Shown: positions 1 to 11,234 of the stretch, piece by piece
Position numbering within the stretch: the stretch's first letter is position 1
Layout of the letters: every line of letters starts with the position of its first letter
From: Rotaria socialis
Lineage: Eukaryota; Rotifera; Eurotatoria; Philodinida; Philodinidae
NCBI GenBank assembly: GCA_905331475.1
Contig: CAJNYU010002705.1
Coordinates: 4,773 to 68,772 of the forward strand
DNA length: 64,000 bases
Reading direction: 5' to 3'
Program-made: the position numbers and the translations under genes
Notes under the pieces: generated by a model
What the model was told of the DNA's origin: nothing
Database searches by the model: none
Seen by the model: only the letters and a program-made list of their open reading frames with translations

Positions 1-402
1 GAGTAATTTACCTTCTGTTGTGCCGCTACGACGAGACCATTGTACAACTCTGAAATTCCCCTTATCACAAATAATGAGACTATCCGTCTCTTTGTCAATT
101 AATATATCACTTGGTACGTCGATTGTATTTAATGTGTTTATTGTGCTTGTACCACTAGTAACAACTTGTCCATTCGTCGCACCACTCTTCCATTCCATGA
201 TACGACTATTCCCGTGCTCAGAAATAAACATTGTTTGATCATCATCAACGGAAAGGGACCAAGGCCAGTAGAGTTGATTAGTGGCAACCCCAGCCCCATT
301 ACCCCCAGCAACAGTCACTCCGTTCTGTGACCATTTAGCATTAGCAGGAATATTAACTAGAAAAGAAAAACTAAGAATAAAAAGATATCTCTCTCCCTTT
401 TT
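1..402 (-). pseudogene. NHL-repeat secreted protein copy, cut by window edge
   Basis: Read on the minus strand, positions 402 to 1 give one open frame matching the N-terminal part of the NHL-repeat protein at 43846-44793. It has a hydrophobic leader (LFILSFSFLVNI), then ...NGVTVAGG, a first blade ending in ISEHGNSRIMEW, and a second with LIICDKGNFRVVQW. The segment DILIDKETDSLIICD is almost identical in the two copies. Where the paralogue has its ATG, this copy has GAG at 391-393, and an in-frame TAG follows upstream at 403-405, so no start codon is visible. Either the start was lost, making this a pseudogene, or it lies on an upstream exon I cannot recognise. The rest of the propeller is off the left edge. 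Homology is clear; functional status is uncertain. Confidence 0.75.
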
Positions 403-405
403 CTA

Positions 406-1394
406 TCGCGTTGAAGGGATAGTATTATTAGAAAAGAACTACTCTTTCTCTCTCCAGTATAGCGAGTATATGAAATAATTTCGAACGTTTCGAGTAAAAT
501 TCTTTGAATAGATCATTCCTTTTTAGAAATTCCTCAGAATAAGTTTTTTCTATATATTGAAACACTATTCTATAGAAATAAAATTGTCTCTTATGTGACA
601 GTAATAAGTATAAGGAAAAAACTCGATAAAAATGAATGAAAAAGTTATATTAAAAGAATTCTTCGACAGAATTACAATATAAATCACACACATAGCATAT
701 AGTTCTCTCTGTCTGTTAAGCGTATTTAAATTCTATCTTTTGTAGGAACATATAATTACATTATTGTCTTGTGTTAACACATGTAGACATTAAAAAGCGT
801 GCAATTTTTGATGTCCTGAACAACACTATTGGATATCTATTTTCGACACGTCAAGAATAAAATACCGAAAATAAAACGAATAACCGAAGGAAATCGAAAA
901 ATATGATTGACTGCCATCGGTCTGAATAGTAAGTAGATTAAAGAATATAAATCGATTTTCAGTTTCATTTTTGGCTTTTTTTTAATGCTACCCGAAATGA
1001 TATTTCTGCAACTCTTCTATTCAAAAAAAACTATAATGCCTTTCAATAAGAAAATTAACTTCGCAATCAAATTTCTACGAAAAGCAATAGAAATAATTAT
1101 AAAAATGGAATTGGTTGGTTATAACAAGTATTATAATTCATCATGGCTTTATTCGAAGATGCTTCAATTCAAGATACAACCAACAAGTTTATAATACTCA
1201 AAATGAAACAAAAAAATCTCAGTTGCAGAATCACAGTCTAATTATGTAACAGAGATTTTAAGTATTTTCTCTAAACAAAAAATTGATATATCCAATACAC
1301 GTTTATATGGAGAGAAGAAAAGGATATCGTCACATTACTAAATTTTTTAAGAAAAAATAGGTTCAAATAATAGCACTCAACCTCAAACACATCA
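406..1394. other. AT-rich spacer, nothing recognised
   Basis: Very AT-rich DNA with only short chance ORFs and homopolymer runs. I see no gene, RNA or repeat boundary here. Upstream parts of the hAT remnant that follows may be hidden in it, but they are too decayed to support. Confidence 0.6.
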
Positions 1395-1409
1395 TTTTTT
1401 AGTAGCTAC

Positions 1410-1840
1410 TAAAGATAGATCAATTGATGCTTACGCTGCTTGTCCTGAAGCGTTTTATTGAAACATGAAAATCTTTACAACTCTACCAATAACTACAGCA
1501 ACAACAGAAAAAAACTTTTTCAGTTCTTAAATTACTTAAAACATATTTACGCTCGACAATCTCTGAAACATGTCTTAATGATTTAACTTTGGTGTATATT
1601 TGTCGAGAGATATGCATGTAAATGTTGAGAGTATAATCGATGATTTCTCTATAAATTCAATCGTCGATTAGCTATTTAGATTTATTATGCAAATTTATTT
1701 CTAGAATAGTTGTTTTGTTTGGATAAAATTATAGGCATATTATGAACTATAATTAAATATTTTCGAAAATGTTTTTATTGTATACAATTATGTCATTTAG
1801 AACGCGCCGCCTCCTCTCAAAATTCCTGGGTCCGCCACTG
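1410..1840 (+). mobile_element. hAT transposon 3' end with dimerisation-domain remnant
   Basis: Forward translation around 1420-1625 gives pieces typical of the C-terminal dimerisation domain of hAT transposases: IDAYAACPEAFY, then TLPITTATTEKNFFS, LKLLKTYLRSTIS and CLNDLTLVYICREI. Stops and a frame slip interrupt it (for example TGA after EAFY and TAA near 1528), so it is dead. At 1818-1840 lies a sequence ending ...CCTGGGTCCGCCACTG, the reverse complement of the CAGTGGCGG start used by many hAT terminal repeats, so the element probably ends at 1840. I could not find the matching 5' terminal repeat or an 8-bp target duplication. It is a plain DNA transposon and an old copy. Confidence 0.65.
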
Positions 1841-4800
1841 CGTTACTCATCGGAGTTTCAAGTGATAAACTCAAATTTTCTTTTGAGAAAATTATTCAAA
1901 AACAGATTAAAAAATATCTAGAGTCTATATTCAACTAAATTATATAAGAGTGATGTTTGTTGAACGTCTAATATTAAACGACCATAATAAGAACGAATAT
2001 TTCGTTATGAACCTTTGTGAAAATATTTAAATTATTTGTTAAATGTACTTGCCAATTTTGTATCCACAGGCACACATAATATACGACTCACAAGAATATT
2101 AGAAACCGATATTTCATCTGTCGACTATTACGTAGTGTTTTTATCTTTAAACTTGCTTATCGTATTTTGTCTTTTTCTATGATCAAAATATTTTATTAGA
2201 ATGTTTTCCGTTCTCTTAAATCTAAGTAGAACATTTCCTATTTAGAAAATCGCACATTTCTTACTTCTAGAATATCTTTTATTAAACTCTATATAAATTA
2301 TTCTGTGGCATTATCAGGAATGTTAACTGGAGTGTATGTTCATAACAAAACGGTGAACGACTAGTCGACTGACAGAACGAGAAAAATATACGACACATTT
2401 TTTTAATTAACAGTGTGACACAAAAATTTACGATACATTTTTGTAATAGAGAGCACAACACAAAAATTCACGGCACATACAGCCGACGCATTTTTATTTA
2501 GTGTGCAGATAATTACTAGCAAAACTGAAGATATCAATTTTATTAAAATTGTTCGCAATTAGTGTTTAATAAATAAAAAGCGAGAATTTGAGACTTGAAG
2601 TGTTTTTCGAATTGAAGTTTCAAACTAGGAAAACAATTTTTATTTAATTTAAAAGATTTTAATTTTCGATTTTATGTTCGCGAATGAGAAGATACGCCTC
2701 AAAATACAGAGTGAAACTTTTTTTTTCCAGGTGTATAGCTTTTATATCTAACTATAACTTCACTAAAAACCCGAAACTAGTACATGATCACTTTGTGAAT
2801 GTTTTTTTTCTTTTGAACTATTTTCAATTTTGTAATTACTTAGTATTAAACAATTTCTCAGTCAGCCCACTAAATAGGCGAAATAAAAAATATTGTTAAA
2901 ACAAATGTCACTATAATACAACAATGTGTCCAAAACAAATGATTATACAGATTAACAGTTTTTTTTCGTCTAAAGGCAATAGCCAAATTAAAAGGTTTTC
3001 AGAAATTTTGTACTTTTTTCGATAAAATATAGGAAATATAGGTCGAATCGCATTCCAGATAATTACATATTCTGGAAGTGCATGCATTTATGATTTTTTC
3101 ATCACTAAAGAATGAGGTTTCAGAGTCACTAATAAAATTTTCATTTCTTGCAAAACTTTTATACTCGAAACAAATTCGTGAAGAACTAAGTAAGCTCACA
3201 ATAAATATCGTGAGTTGGAAACTCGATAAAAATCTACAAATTGTCATTACCTACAAAAATTAAAACTAAATATTGCAGCGGTAGAAAATAAAATTCTACG
3301 TCCAATAATCTGTGTCTCGGCATTGGTTTCCGTTGACGTTTGATAAGAAGAAGTATATTTTTGTACAATGAAATATTTATAAACATATTATTCATAATTT
3401 CTAAGAATGTTAAAACATCAACGAAATAAATATGAGAATTTCATTTCTCTATTCGATCCAACGTAAATTAACTTATTTTAGTACTCTGTTTGGATATCAC
3501 TTATTATAACACATCAATTGAAATAACTTTAAAGTAATTCCTGCGTCAAAATATTGAATATGAGTGATTCAAAATTGAATAGGAAAACACGAATGTTGAA
3601 TTTTCCTATAGAAGAAAATTTGAAGAGACTCTGTATGCATCAGTTTTAGCAACTACACAATTTTCATACGTAGTGAAAACAAACCGAATGGTATTCAATG
3701 TTTATATCATCTATTGAAATGCCACCAGAAAAATATACAACCTCATACGATCATTTTGTTCGTCATTTAAAATTTTCTGAAAGCTTTTCTTTCCATGCCT
3801 ATTAACATGTTTTAAAATGAGTTTAGGCATTCTTGGAAACTGTTTTTAAAAAGATAACAAGAGCTAAAATGTATCGTCTTTCTACTCTATTCAAAATGCT
3901 CTCAAAGACACCTAATTTCTCTTCAACAAGTAGAGTGGAAAAAAAGACTGTTTCAAAATATGTAAATATTAACTTCTAAAAATGAAAAAAATAACGAAAG
4001 CTAATGAACAAACTCTCGGACTTTTTCATGCATATTTGCTGGTCTATTTAAATCTTCTATTTACGTATGTCAAACTTGAATATCGTATGAAACTTTCAAG
4101 TTTAGTACTTGATTTATAACAAACTAAAGCTCTCTCTCTATTTGCAACTTTTGTCATGAGTGTTTTTCTAAGAAATAATAAAACTACACAAATAACTTAT
4201 ACATATGAAATGATAAAAATTAGTAGCAACCAACTTGATAAACATTGGTTTTTATTAAAAATTCAATGTTTGTGAAATGTTCATCTACTACTACCATACA
4301 GAAATACTTAAAAATAATCAAACAACTGAGTAAAGCTTACTCTGACTAGCCAATTGGACAACTTGCTTTGAATACAAAGTTTAATAGTAAATCCTATACC
4401 GAATATTTTCCTATTAAAATGATAAGATCTTTACAAAGAAATTGTTTTATTTTTCGAAAAACAAAATGAATCAAAATATTGATTGTGTTTATATTGAAAT
4501 ATGAACATAGTATTTTTTCGATGCTTAAATTTGTTTGGCTTTCCTCTGTTTAAATTCTTTGAAATTTGGGAAACTTTAAGCGAGAGAGTGAGTATCTTAA
4601 TAACTAAGATCAAGTCTTATTTGATAAGTGCAGACATTAAGTTCCTGAACTAATAAAATTTACATAAATATAATATCTTCTTCTGTGAAAAAACACATAT
4701 TAGTAAAATAAAGATAGTATTAACTAACAAGAATCGATTAAGAATTTTGCACTAAAAGAGTTTCACGAACGAAATATGACTAAATGACGAGTTAAGATTA

Positions 4801-5774
4801 AAACTTATTTATTTGCATTGGACCAAAGTAACCTGGCTGTATGTCGTTTAGTATATTTTTTCTTTCTCATAGACTATAAGTATTTTTTGGCAAGAACAAT
4901 ATTTTATTTTCTTAGCTATACAAAAATATATCTCCTATAATTTTCATCGACGTCATCGTATAGTCTCTTTCTTCGTGCCATATCATGCTTTGAAACTATT
5001 CATAGACAAATTGATTCTATGATACGATGACACGAATCAGTAATACCTATTTCTTTTTAGCAAATCTCAATTTTTCAGTCATCAATATGAATAAAATCAG
5101 ATAAAGGAGCATTTCTCTAGTCAAGAATAAAAGTACACCCACCCTCAAGATATTTCCAATGTAACTCATTAAACACAGGTAGATCCTGTATAGTTTATAC
5201 CTAGTATAAGCGTATCGTATTTATGATATAGATTTAACAAATAGTTTCAATTAGTCTAAAAAGTTGAGAGATCTCAAACAATGTATTGATTAGTAGCTAT
5301 AAATTAACTTTTTGCTAGTACGATTCAAGATTCTAGCTTAATGGAAAGTTAGAGCTGGAGTTGTTTGTCATAAATTTATTTAGAAATCATGATTACTTCA
5401 ATATTCTGCCAATTTACTGTATTCGAAATTTGGTTTTGTGCATCTTTGCTTTCATTCGAAAATATGTTAGCTACATATATGTGATTAAAGTGTTTAAGAT
5501 TTTAAAGTTCTGCATGTAGTCATTTAATGTGATAAAATTCGTGTTCGTCCTCAGTGAAATATACTCCATTTATAATTAACTGTACAAACTAATACAATGA
5601 TTAAAAAACAAAATGAGAAATACTTCGAAAATCATGCGAAAATAAGACATAAACAAGATATATTTTTAATAATAAGGAACGATAAGGTGCAATTATTTTA
5701 ATCTTATCTGTCTTATAGATACTTAATTTATTGAAACAACGAATCAAAGACTTGATCAAGTTGAATTAGTTAGC

Positions 5775-5820
5775 TGATTATAACTAGGGTTGAATATTAT
5801 AACTCGAGTTATAACTAGGC
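5775..5820. repeat. Short palindrome of TTATAACT words
   Basis: The core TTATAACTCGAGTTATAA is a perfect palindrome, flanked on both sides by further TATAACTAGG copies. It resembles, in miniature, the word-rich inverted-repeat elements found later in the window. Confidence 0.5.
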
Positions 5821-5829
5821 CAATTTAAC

Positions 5830-6100
5830 CCCCACAGTGATTCAATATCATATAGTTGTACAAAAAAATCGTTTACTCAAACTTGTCTAGATAAATGATG
5901 AATAAATAGTATTCATGCATAATTTCTCAGATTAATTTTGTATCAAATGAGCTAGAACAGGTAAGGCCTTTTTGTTTCAAATTTCTTACTTTTTGAATTT
6001 TTCCTACAACAATGCTAGCTATTTTGAAAAAGTGTAACAAGCATATAATTCACGTTCTATTATTTCGCCAATTTTTATTGAAACATATACTGAAAAGAGC
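5830..6100 (+). repeat. Dispersed repeat, copy A (pair with 46912-47185)
   Basis: This stretch aligns colinearly with 46912-47185. Shared landmarks include TATTCATGCATAAT, GGCCTTTTT and GCTATTTTGAAAAAGT, in the same order and at nearly the same spacing. Neither copy has a convincing conserved protein frame, so this is probably an old non-coding dispersed repeat or a duplicated segment. I see no terminal repeats or target duplication. Confidence 0.6.
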
Positions 6101-6136
6101 CTGAAAGGCACAAGCTCAAGTCTGTAGGGAAGCCAT

Positions 6137-6184
6137 AGGGTGTGGGTGTGGGTTAAGAAAAAATGTACACCTACACCCCACACT
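6137..6184. repeat. Telomere-like GTGTGGG foldback block
   Basis: AGGGTGTGGGTGTGGG on the left is answered by ...CTACACCCCACACT on the right, around a 15-20 base spacer, so the block folds back on itself. It is one of several such blocks in the window; the unit resembles the TGTGGG telomere repeat reported for bdelloids. Confidence 0.55.
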
Positions 6185-8540
6185 TTTGAGGAAAGGTCAA
6201 ATAATAATTCCTGCCAATTCAATTATAGTCGCCTAATCATCGTACTATTTCCACATAAATATGTAGTTGAATAGAGAAACAGCTACTGTTGTATTGACTC
6301 ATCTAATTTTAATCTATTTTAGTTAGCTAAATAGATAAATTTGAGATCGTGTGAATAGTATCGAAAATCTAGTTAGTGTAAACGTGTCTGAAATTTCAGC
6401 AGTTATAAAATTTATTTTTCTTCTTCAATGTACAACAGTTTTCATTCAACACTTTGTTTAACTTTAAGAGTATAGAGCGCAATCAATCTTCAATAAGGTT
6501 ATATAAAACTTTTAAATTTCCTAAAAAATACAGCAAAACTGAAGAAAATAAGTGAATCAGTCTGTACTGTATATTATTCTCTGATAGTTTGTGGAATGCA
6601 TACTTTTGAAATTGTTCATTGATACATGAACATCTTAGAATAGTATTGAGAAACTAAAAAAAACGATTCTATCCTATCTTATCTTTTATTGTCTTTTAAA
6701 TAATTTTTATTTTAAACATATTTTGTGAGTTCAATCATCAACGTCAATCACTGGTTTTATGAATGTATCAAGTTGTTGATTTCGTTCATTTTATTCTTTA
6801 CAGCAACGAATGAAAGAAGAGTTTCAAAAATATATGATTTAATTATTAATAGATGAATTTTAATCCAATTCAATTTTCACTCTCTGCTGCATGCATCCAA
6901 AAACAAATTAATCGTCAGACAATCTCACAAAAACAAACAGAGAAATGAACCAGATAACTAATATAGATAATTGAAATTCGACCCAATTATATGTGTATAA
7001 AAATAAAAATTCAGTCATGTTTTGTATCATTACATTTTTCGAAAACATGCCATTATTAATTTGTGAAGCGATTAAAATGAGAAATGTCATATATGATAGT
7101 AAATCACATATTTATTCTTGTGTCTATTTTGATAATAAAATCTTTTCAAAGTTAAATGCTTAAAATCACTAGATTTGTAGAAGGACATATTTCTGTAAAG
7201 ATTGTCAAGAAATGATTGATCACAAAAACGGAAAAAAAACTAGTTCGAATGGAAATATTTTCTACAATGATATAACTATTGTCATGTAACATAGAACAAA
7301 TGATTCAATACGATAAACGATGAACTTGAAAAGACTCATAGATAATGTGAATTTAAGTTATGTTCCTATTGCAACTTCAATATAATTTTAACTCAGTGAC
7401 AAATATAAAAGCTTTACGACCATCTAGTCGTATTCTTGTTTCAAAACTTTGCATATACGAAAAGATATATTTTAGAATTAGAAATGCGTTTAATACCATA
7501 CATAAAAACGAAATAGGTGCCTATAGCTCCTTTTGTTTTGGAAGCTATATAAGTTAGTCTGAAAGAAACAGGGTGCTACTAAAATTATTATTGATGACAA
7601 AAGAACAAAAATATTTCTAACTCTATATTACTATTATTATAGGTCAAGCGACTGTAAAGTATACTAATCGAGTCGGTGCTTCTCGGCCAATGTCATCATT
7701 TTGTTTTGTTTATTTTACTACGGTTTGAGTTCAATGATCTTACCCTTTATTCTCTTTTCTTTCTCATATATCATCGAATGATTATTTTCCCAATCAATAG
7801 CACATCATCTATTATTTCATGAATTTGATTATTGCTACAGACAGTCAAAGACCAGAAAACATAACGCGAATTATTTTCACTCATATTTTTAAGTAGATTC
7901 TTCAGTAAAAAAAAAGACAACTGTATTAGTGAATTCTCTATGAGAAAAAATGAAAAAAATATTTGAAAACTTAACATCACTAGAATACATCATCGACTCA
8001 TGATAGCACATTAGAAATTCAGTTTTTAAATGAACTCTTTGTCTACTGTAAAGAGTTGGAAAAGCTACTTATATACTATAACGAACAACTAGATTAGAGT
8101 AGCTTGTGCCACTCTTGGCAAAGATGTTTATTAGGCTACTTCAAGTTATCCAGAGTGTAACGACAAAACTAAAGAGTGTCGCCTATGCCCGTCGGCATGA
8201 TGGTGTATTGTGTCATCTGACATCTGACATCTCCAGAGTGTAACAACTTCATACGTAACACGAGTATATATAGGAGAGAGATATTAGAACAATGGAAAAA
8301 GAACAGAAAGAGAATGAAGGAGAATCATCTAAGCGTGCCATCAATATCGGCACATATACCTAATCAAGATCTTTGTGAATGCTTTTCCAGATTAGCACAT
8401 CAATTTTTTACTTGAAGTAGAGAAATTCATGTCACTAAAGAATTAATTGGGCGATGAGAACTTGTAGAATTTCTCAGAATTCGAGGAAGATGTGAAACTT
8501 AACAATGGGTGTAGAACTATAAGTTATAAATTATTAATAG

Positions 8541-8791
8541 TGTTAGCGTTAGTGATGAATCACACTAACGCTACAACGATGAACAAGATGTGCCTTCTAG
8601 TCTAATTGGCTTAGGACAACTGCCCGGATAGCAGGAGGTGTGGGTTCGATTCCCATGAAGGTCATTATCTTTTTCATCGTTCTATCACATACCATCAGTG
8701 ACGCTGCTTTATCTCTTTCGCTCTTCATATATCTCTCTTTCCTTTCTTCCTTCCCTTCCCTTCCTTATATATCTATATATGAGAGCTAACA
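8541..8791 (+). mobile_element. 251-bp TG...CA element carrying a tRNA-like unit, copy 1
   Basis: The element begins TGTTAGC and ends GCTAACA, a 7-bp inverted end, and is flanked by a perfect 5-bp direct repeat AATAG (8536-8540 and 8792-8796). Directly inside the left end is a hairpin, TAGCGTTAGTG paired with CACTAACGCTA. A tRNA-like unit follows at 8591-8664, then a T5 run at 8670-8674 and a pyrimidine-rich 3' part. TG...CA ends with a 5-bp target duplication are what an integrase-type insertion such as a solo LTR leaves, but an internal tRNA-like gene is not expected there. The alternative is a non-autonomous element with very short inverted ends. Copy 2 is at 22944-23180. Confidence 0.7.
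8591..8664 (+). tRNA. tRNA-like sequence inside element copy 1
   Basis: It has an A box (TAGTCTAATTG), a D stem GTCT/GGAC, an anticodon-type stem CTGC/GCAG with 7-base loop CCGGATA, a T arm GTGGG-TTCGATT-CCCAT containing a B box, and a mostly paired acceptor (GCCTTC against GAAGGT). A T5 pol III terminator follows six bases after its 3' end. Base 33 of the loop is C, not the near-universal T, and the first acceptor pair is mismatched, so this is more likely a tRNA-derived pol III unit than a working tRNA. Confidence 0.5.
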
Positions 8792-8796
8792 AATAG

Positions 8797-10317
8797 AAAA
8801 AATTAATCGAATAGGAAAGTTACGAGTTATTTTCATCTTTTATTTTTATCTTTTAAGTGCATCGAGAAGGAGAGTTTCCTACTATTGGTTTACAAGTGGC
8901 TACTGATATCAGAATTTAAAAGTTAAACACGTAACAGAACTTGATTGATAGTGGTCAGCGCGGAAAAGCTATCTGCAGTTATGCGTATACCACAAGAACA
9001 TTTTTTTTCATCAAGACACATAATCTGTCCTAGTTTTTGACACTACACCCTTCAAATTCGTTCATACCGGTGGTAAAACTTGTTTTATTAATATACCTTT
9101 AAGACATTCCCAATTTATTAGCTAGAATCATCTTTTTCCTAATCAATATGAAAAAAAAATTACATGTTTCTATAGTTAGTGAAAGTGAGGAGAATTTCGT
9201 TTGCCATCAACTTCGAACAAGTAATATACATATAGTGATCAGTCGATCGAAAAAGCATCTTAACTACTCAAATCTATTGTAGAGAGTGAATAAAACTAAA
9301 CTACTTATTTAATACCGAATGACGGTGGAGTAATTGAAAAATCCTGATTCCTTTTTCGTTCACACTTGATATTCAATCAGATTCTGAGCTTGTATTGCTT
9401 CTTTAATTGAAATCATATAAGAGTGCAAACGTTCCTGTACGACAGAATCTTTTCACTTTTTACATCGATCATCTGTTACGTGGTATGAGTAAAGATAAAA
9501 AATGTACGATAATTTATCGGAACAAGGGAAATGAACTTACTGTCTATAAGTTGTAAAATATGATTCCAAACAATTTTATAACTTTACTTAGACAAACATA
9601 TCGGAAAATAAGAAGAATAATTCGATAAGAGATTATATTATCTAAAAGTTTTAGTTGTGAGAATAGCAGGTCTGCACAATGATAGTGATATTATTCCAAT
9701 AATTCTCAAGGCAGCGAAATAATGATAATGAAACCTTACTTTTTTTTGTAGAAGTATTTTTTTTAATGTTTGATATCTGAAAAGGTGTTATATTTGATTA
9801 AGACTTGCTTTCTAAAATGATCTTTTTCTCACCTTTTTGGTAAATGAGCCTATTCCAGTGTTTCCAGCAGTGTCAGTAGCTGCTGTAGGTGTATCGATCT
9901 TTGGAAAACCAAATAATACAGATGTAAAAAATGTACCACACTAATAAGTAGTTTAAATTACTTGAGGTGAGTTGTTTAAACGTATCTTTTTTCTTGGATT
10001 AGTTTTGCCAATAATGGTCGCTGTTGAAAAACCTTTAATTCAAAACAATAATATATATTTCTTGATAGATTTACTTGATATTTTCAATATGCTTCAAGTG
10101 TTTGACAGAGTAATGATACATATGTTTGGAGTCAAGTATTACGTTTATATTTAATCTCGCTCGCAATCACACGAACTGTTTTGTGGCATTAATTCTTTCT
10201 GATCTTTTTCGCTGAACCGATTGATTTTATTTCGGTAAAGTGTGAAGCTGTGTAATATTATAATAAAATACAGCTAAGTTCAATTCTAGCATGATCTATG
10301 GTAGCTTAGTTGAATTT
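8797..10317. other. Intergenic, a faint coding-like relic only
   Basis: No gene is supported. Around 9848-9940 a forward frame reads EPIPVFPAVSVAAVGV, and around 9990-10035 a hydrophobic frame reads FFLGLVLPIMVAV. These look more protein-like than the surroundings and could be remains of a membrane-protein gene, but they are too short to name. Confidence 0.4.
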
Positions 10318-11234
10318 TCACTGTATGTTCATACATTGTGTCGATGAAACACGTCGTATAGTAACTTTTGTTTCACTCCATCGAAAGCTATTATTCTTAC
10401 CGTCTGCTTGCTCACACATGTATATATTGTTTTGACATAATTGAACACTCATAAATGGAATCTGTTTTGAATTAGAATCTTGCATCACTCCACGAGTCAC
10501 ATTTCGCAATATATTTACAATGTCTTCGTTCGGAGTTGGAAGATTTTTCAAAAGATGCTTCATAAATAGACTGTTTTGTTCTTCTGATCTATCGTCGACT
10601 AATGCACCAGGTGCACAAGCAAAAGCAACCAAAGAGCCTGCTTTATGCATAGCTGTCAGTCCAACTGATCTAGACTCGTTTGCATTTAAACCACATTTAT
10701 TCAGATCAATATTCCTTAAAAAATGTTGTCTAGAGCAATCCAAAAGAAAAATGATAGCATATGGTTTTCTATCACTTAATATGTTAAGAATATCTTGTGC
10801 ATTAATAGCATTCTTTTTTAAAAATTCAACTTTTTTCTTTTCATCTGCTGCCTCCATGTCAGGAAAGTCTTTTGGCAACAAATAATTTTGATCCTTAAAA
10901 TCATACAGATAGAGCTCATTAAAAAATCTTAGTAACTTACAACAGTAAAATTCTAAATACATACTTCCCATTGTACCCCATGTCCAGCAAAATAAAACAG
11001 GACTATATCGTTAGATTGTATTGAGTCTTCAAAATCCACAAGAACATGTTGCAACTGATTGCGTGTTTTATCCAAGTGTTGATCAGCAGTAGTAAAGCCG
11101 ATACGTTGCAAGAGAGATGATAATGCTTTCGCATCATTTTGAGGATTTTGCAATTTTCGGACATTTTGATAATCACCGATACCAATCACAAGCGCTAACC
11201 TACGTCGTGACTCAGATGTAAACTTAGCTGCCAT
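10318..11234 (-). CDS. Caspase-like (peptidase C14) domain protein
   Basis: Two exons, 11234-10965 and 10914-10318, joined across a 50-nt GT-AG intron in phase 0, give about 288 residues. The first ATG (11234) starts MAAKFTSESRRRLALVIGIG. The caspase p20 pattern is complete: a first strand LALVIGIGDYQN, NPQNDAKALSSLL, the catalytic His in VLFYFAGHGVQWE at the exon 1 end, and the catalytic Cys in IIFLLDCSRQ in exon 2. GSLVAFACAPGA and a basic Cys-poor tail follow. The domain fills the protein and there is no recruiting CARD or death domain, as in metacaspase/paracaspase-like stand-alone proteins. It is probably a cytosolic cysteine protease; substrate and activation are unknown. The usual QACRG-type site reads DCSRQ, so specificity may differ from animal apoptotic caspases. 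Confidence 0.82.

Larger units (their letters stand above)
1841..8535. other. Long AT-rich intergenic stretch
   Basis: About 6.7 kb without a gene I can support. The only structure seen is a short palindrome near 5775-5820, a dispersed repeat copy at 5830-6100 and a telomere-like GTGTGGG block at 6137-6184. The remaining ORFs are short and have low-complexity AT-driven translations. Confidence 0.55.

Noticed and set aside
8541-8791. Simple tRNA gene call for the tRNA-like unit
   Set aside because: C at position 33, mismatched acceptor, and repeated insertion as part of a bounded element argue against a working tRNA.
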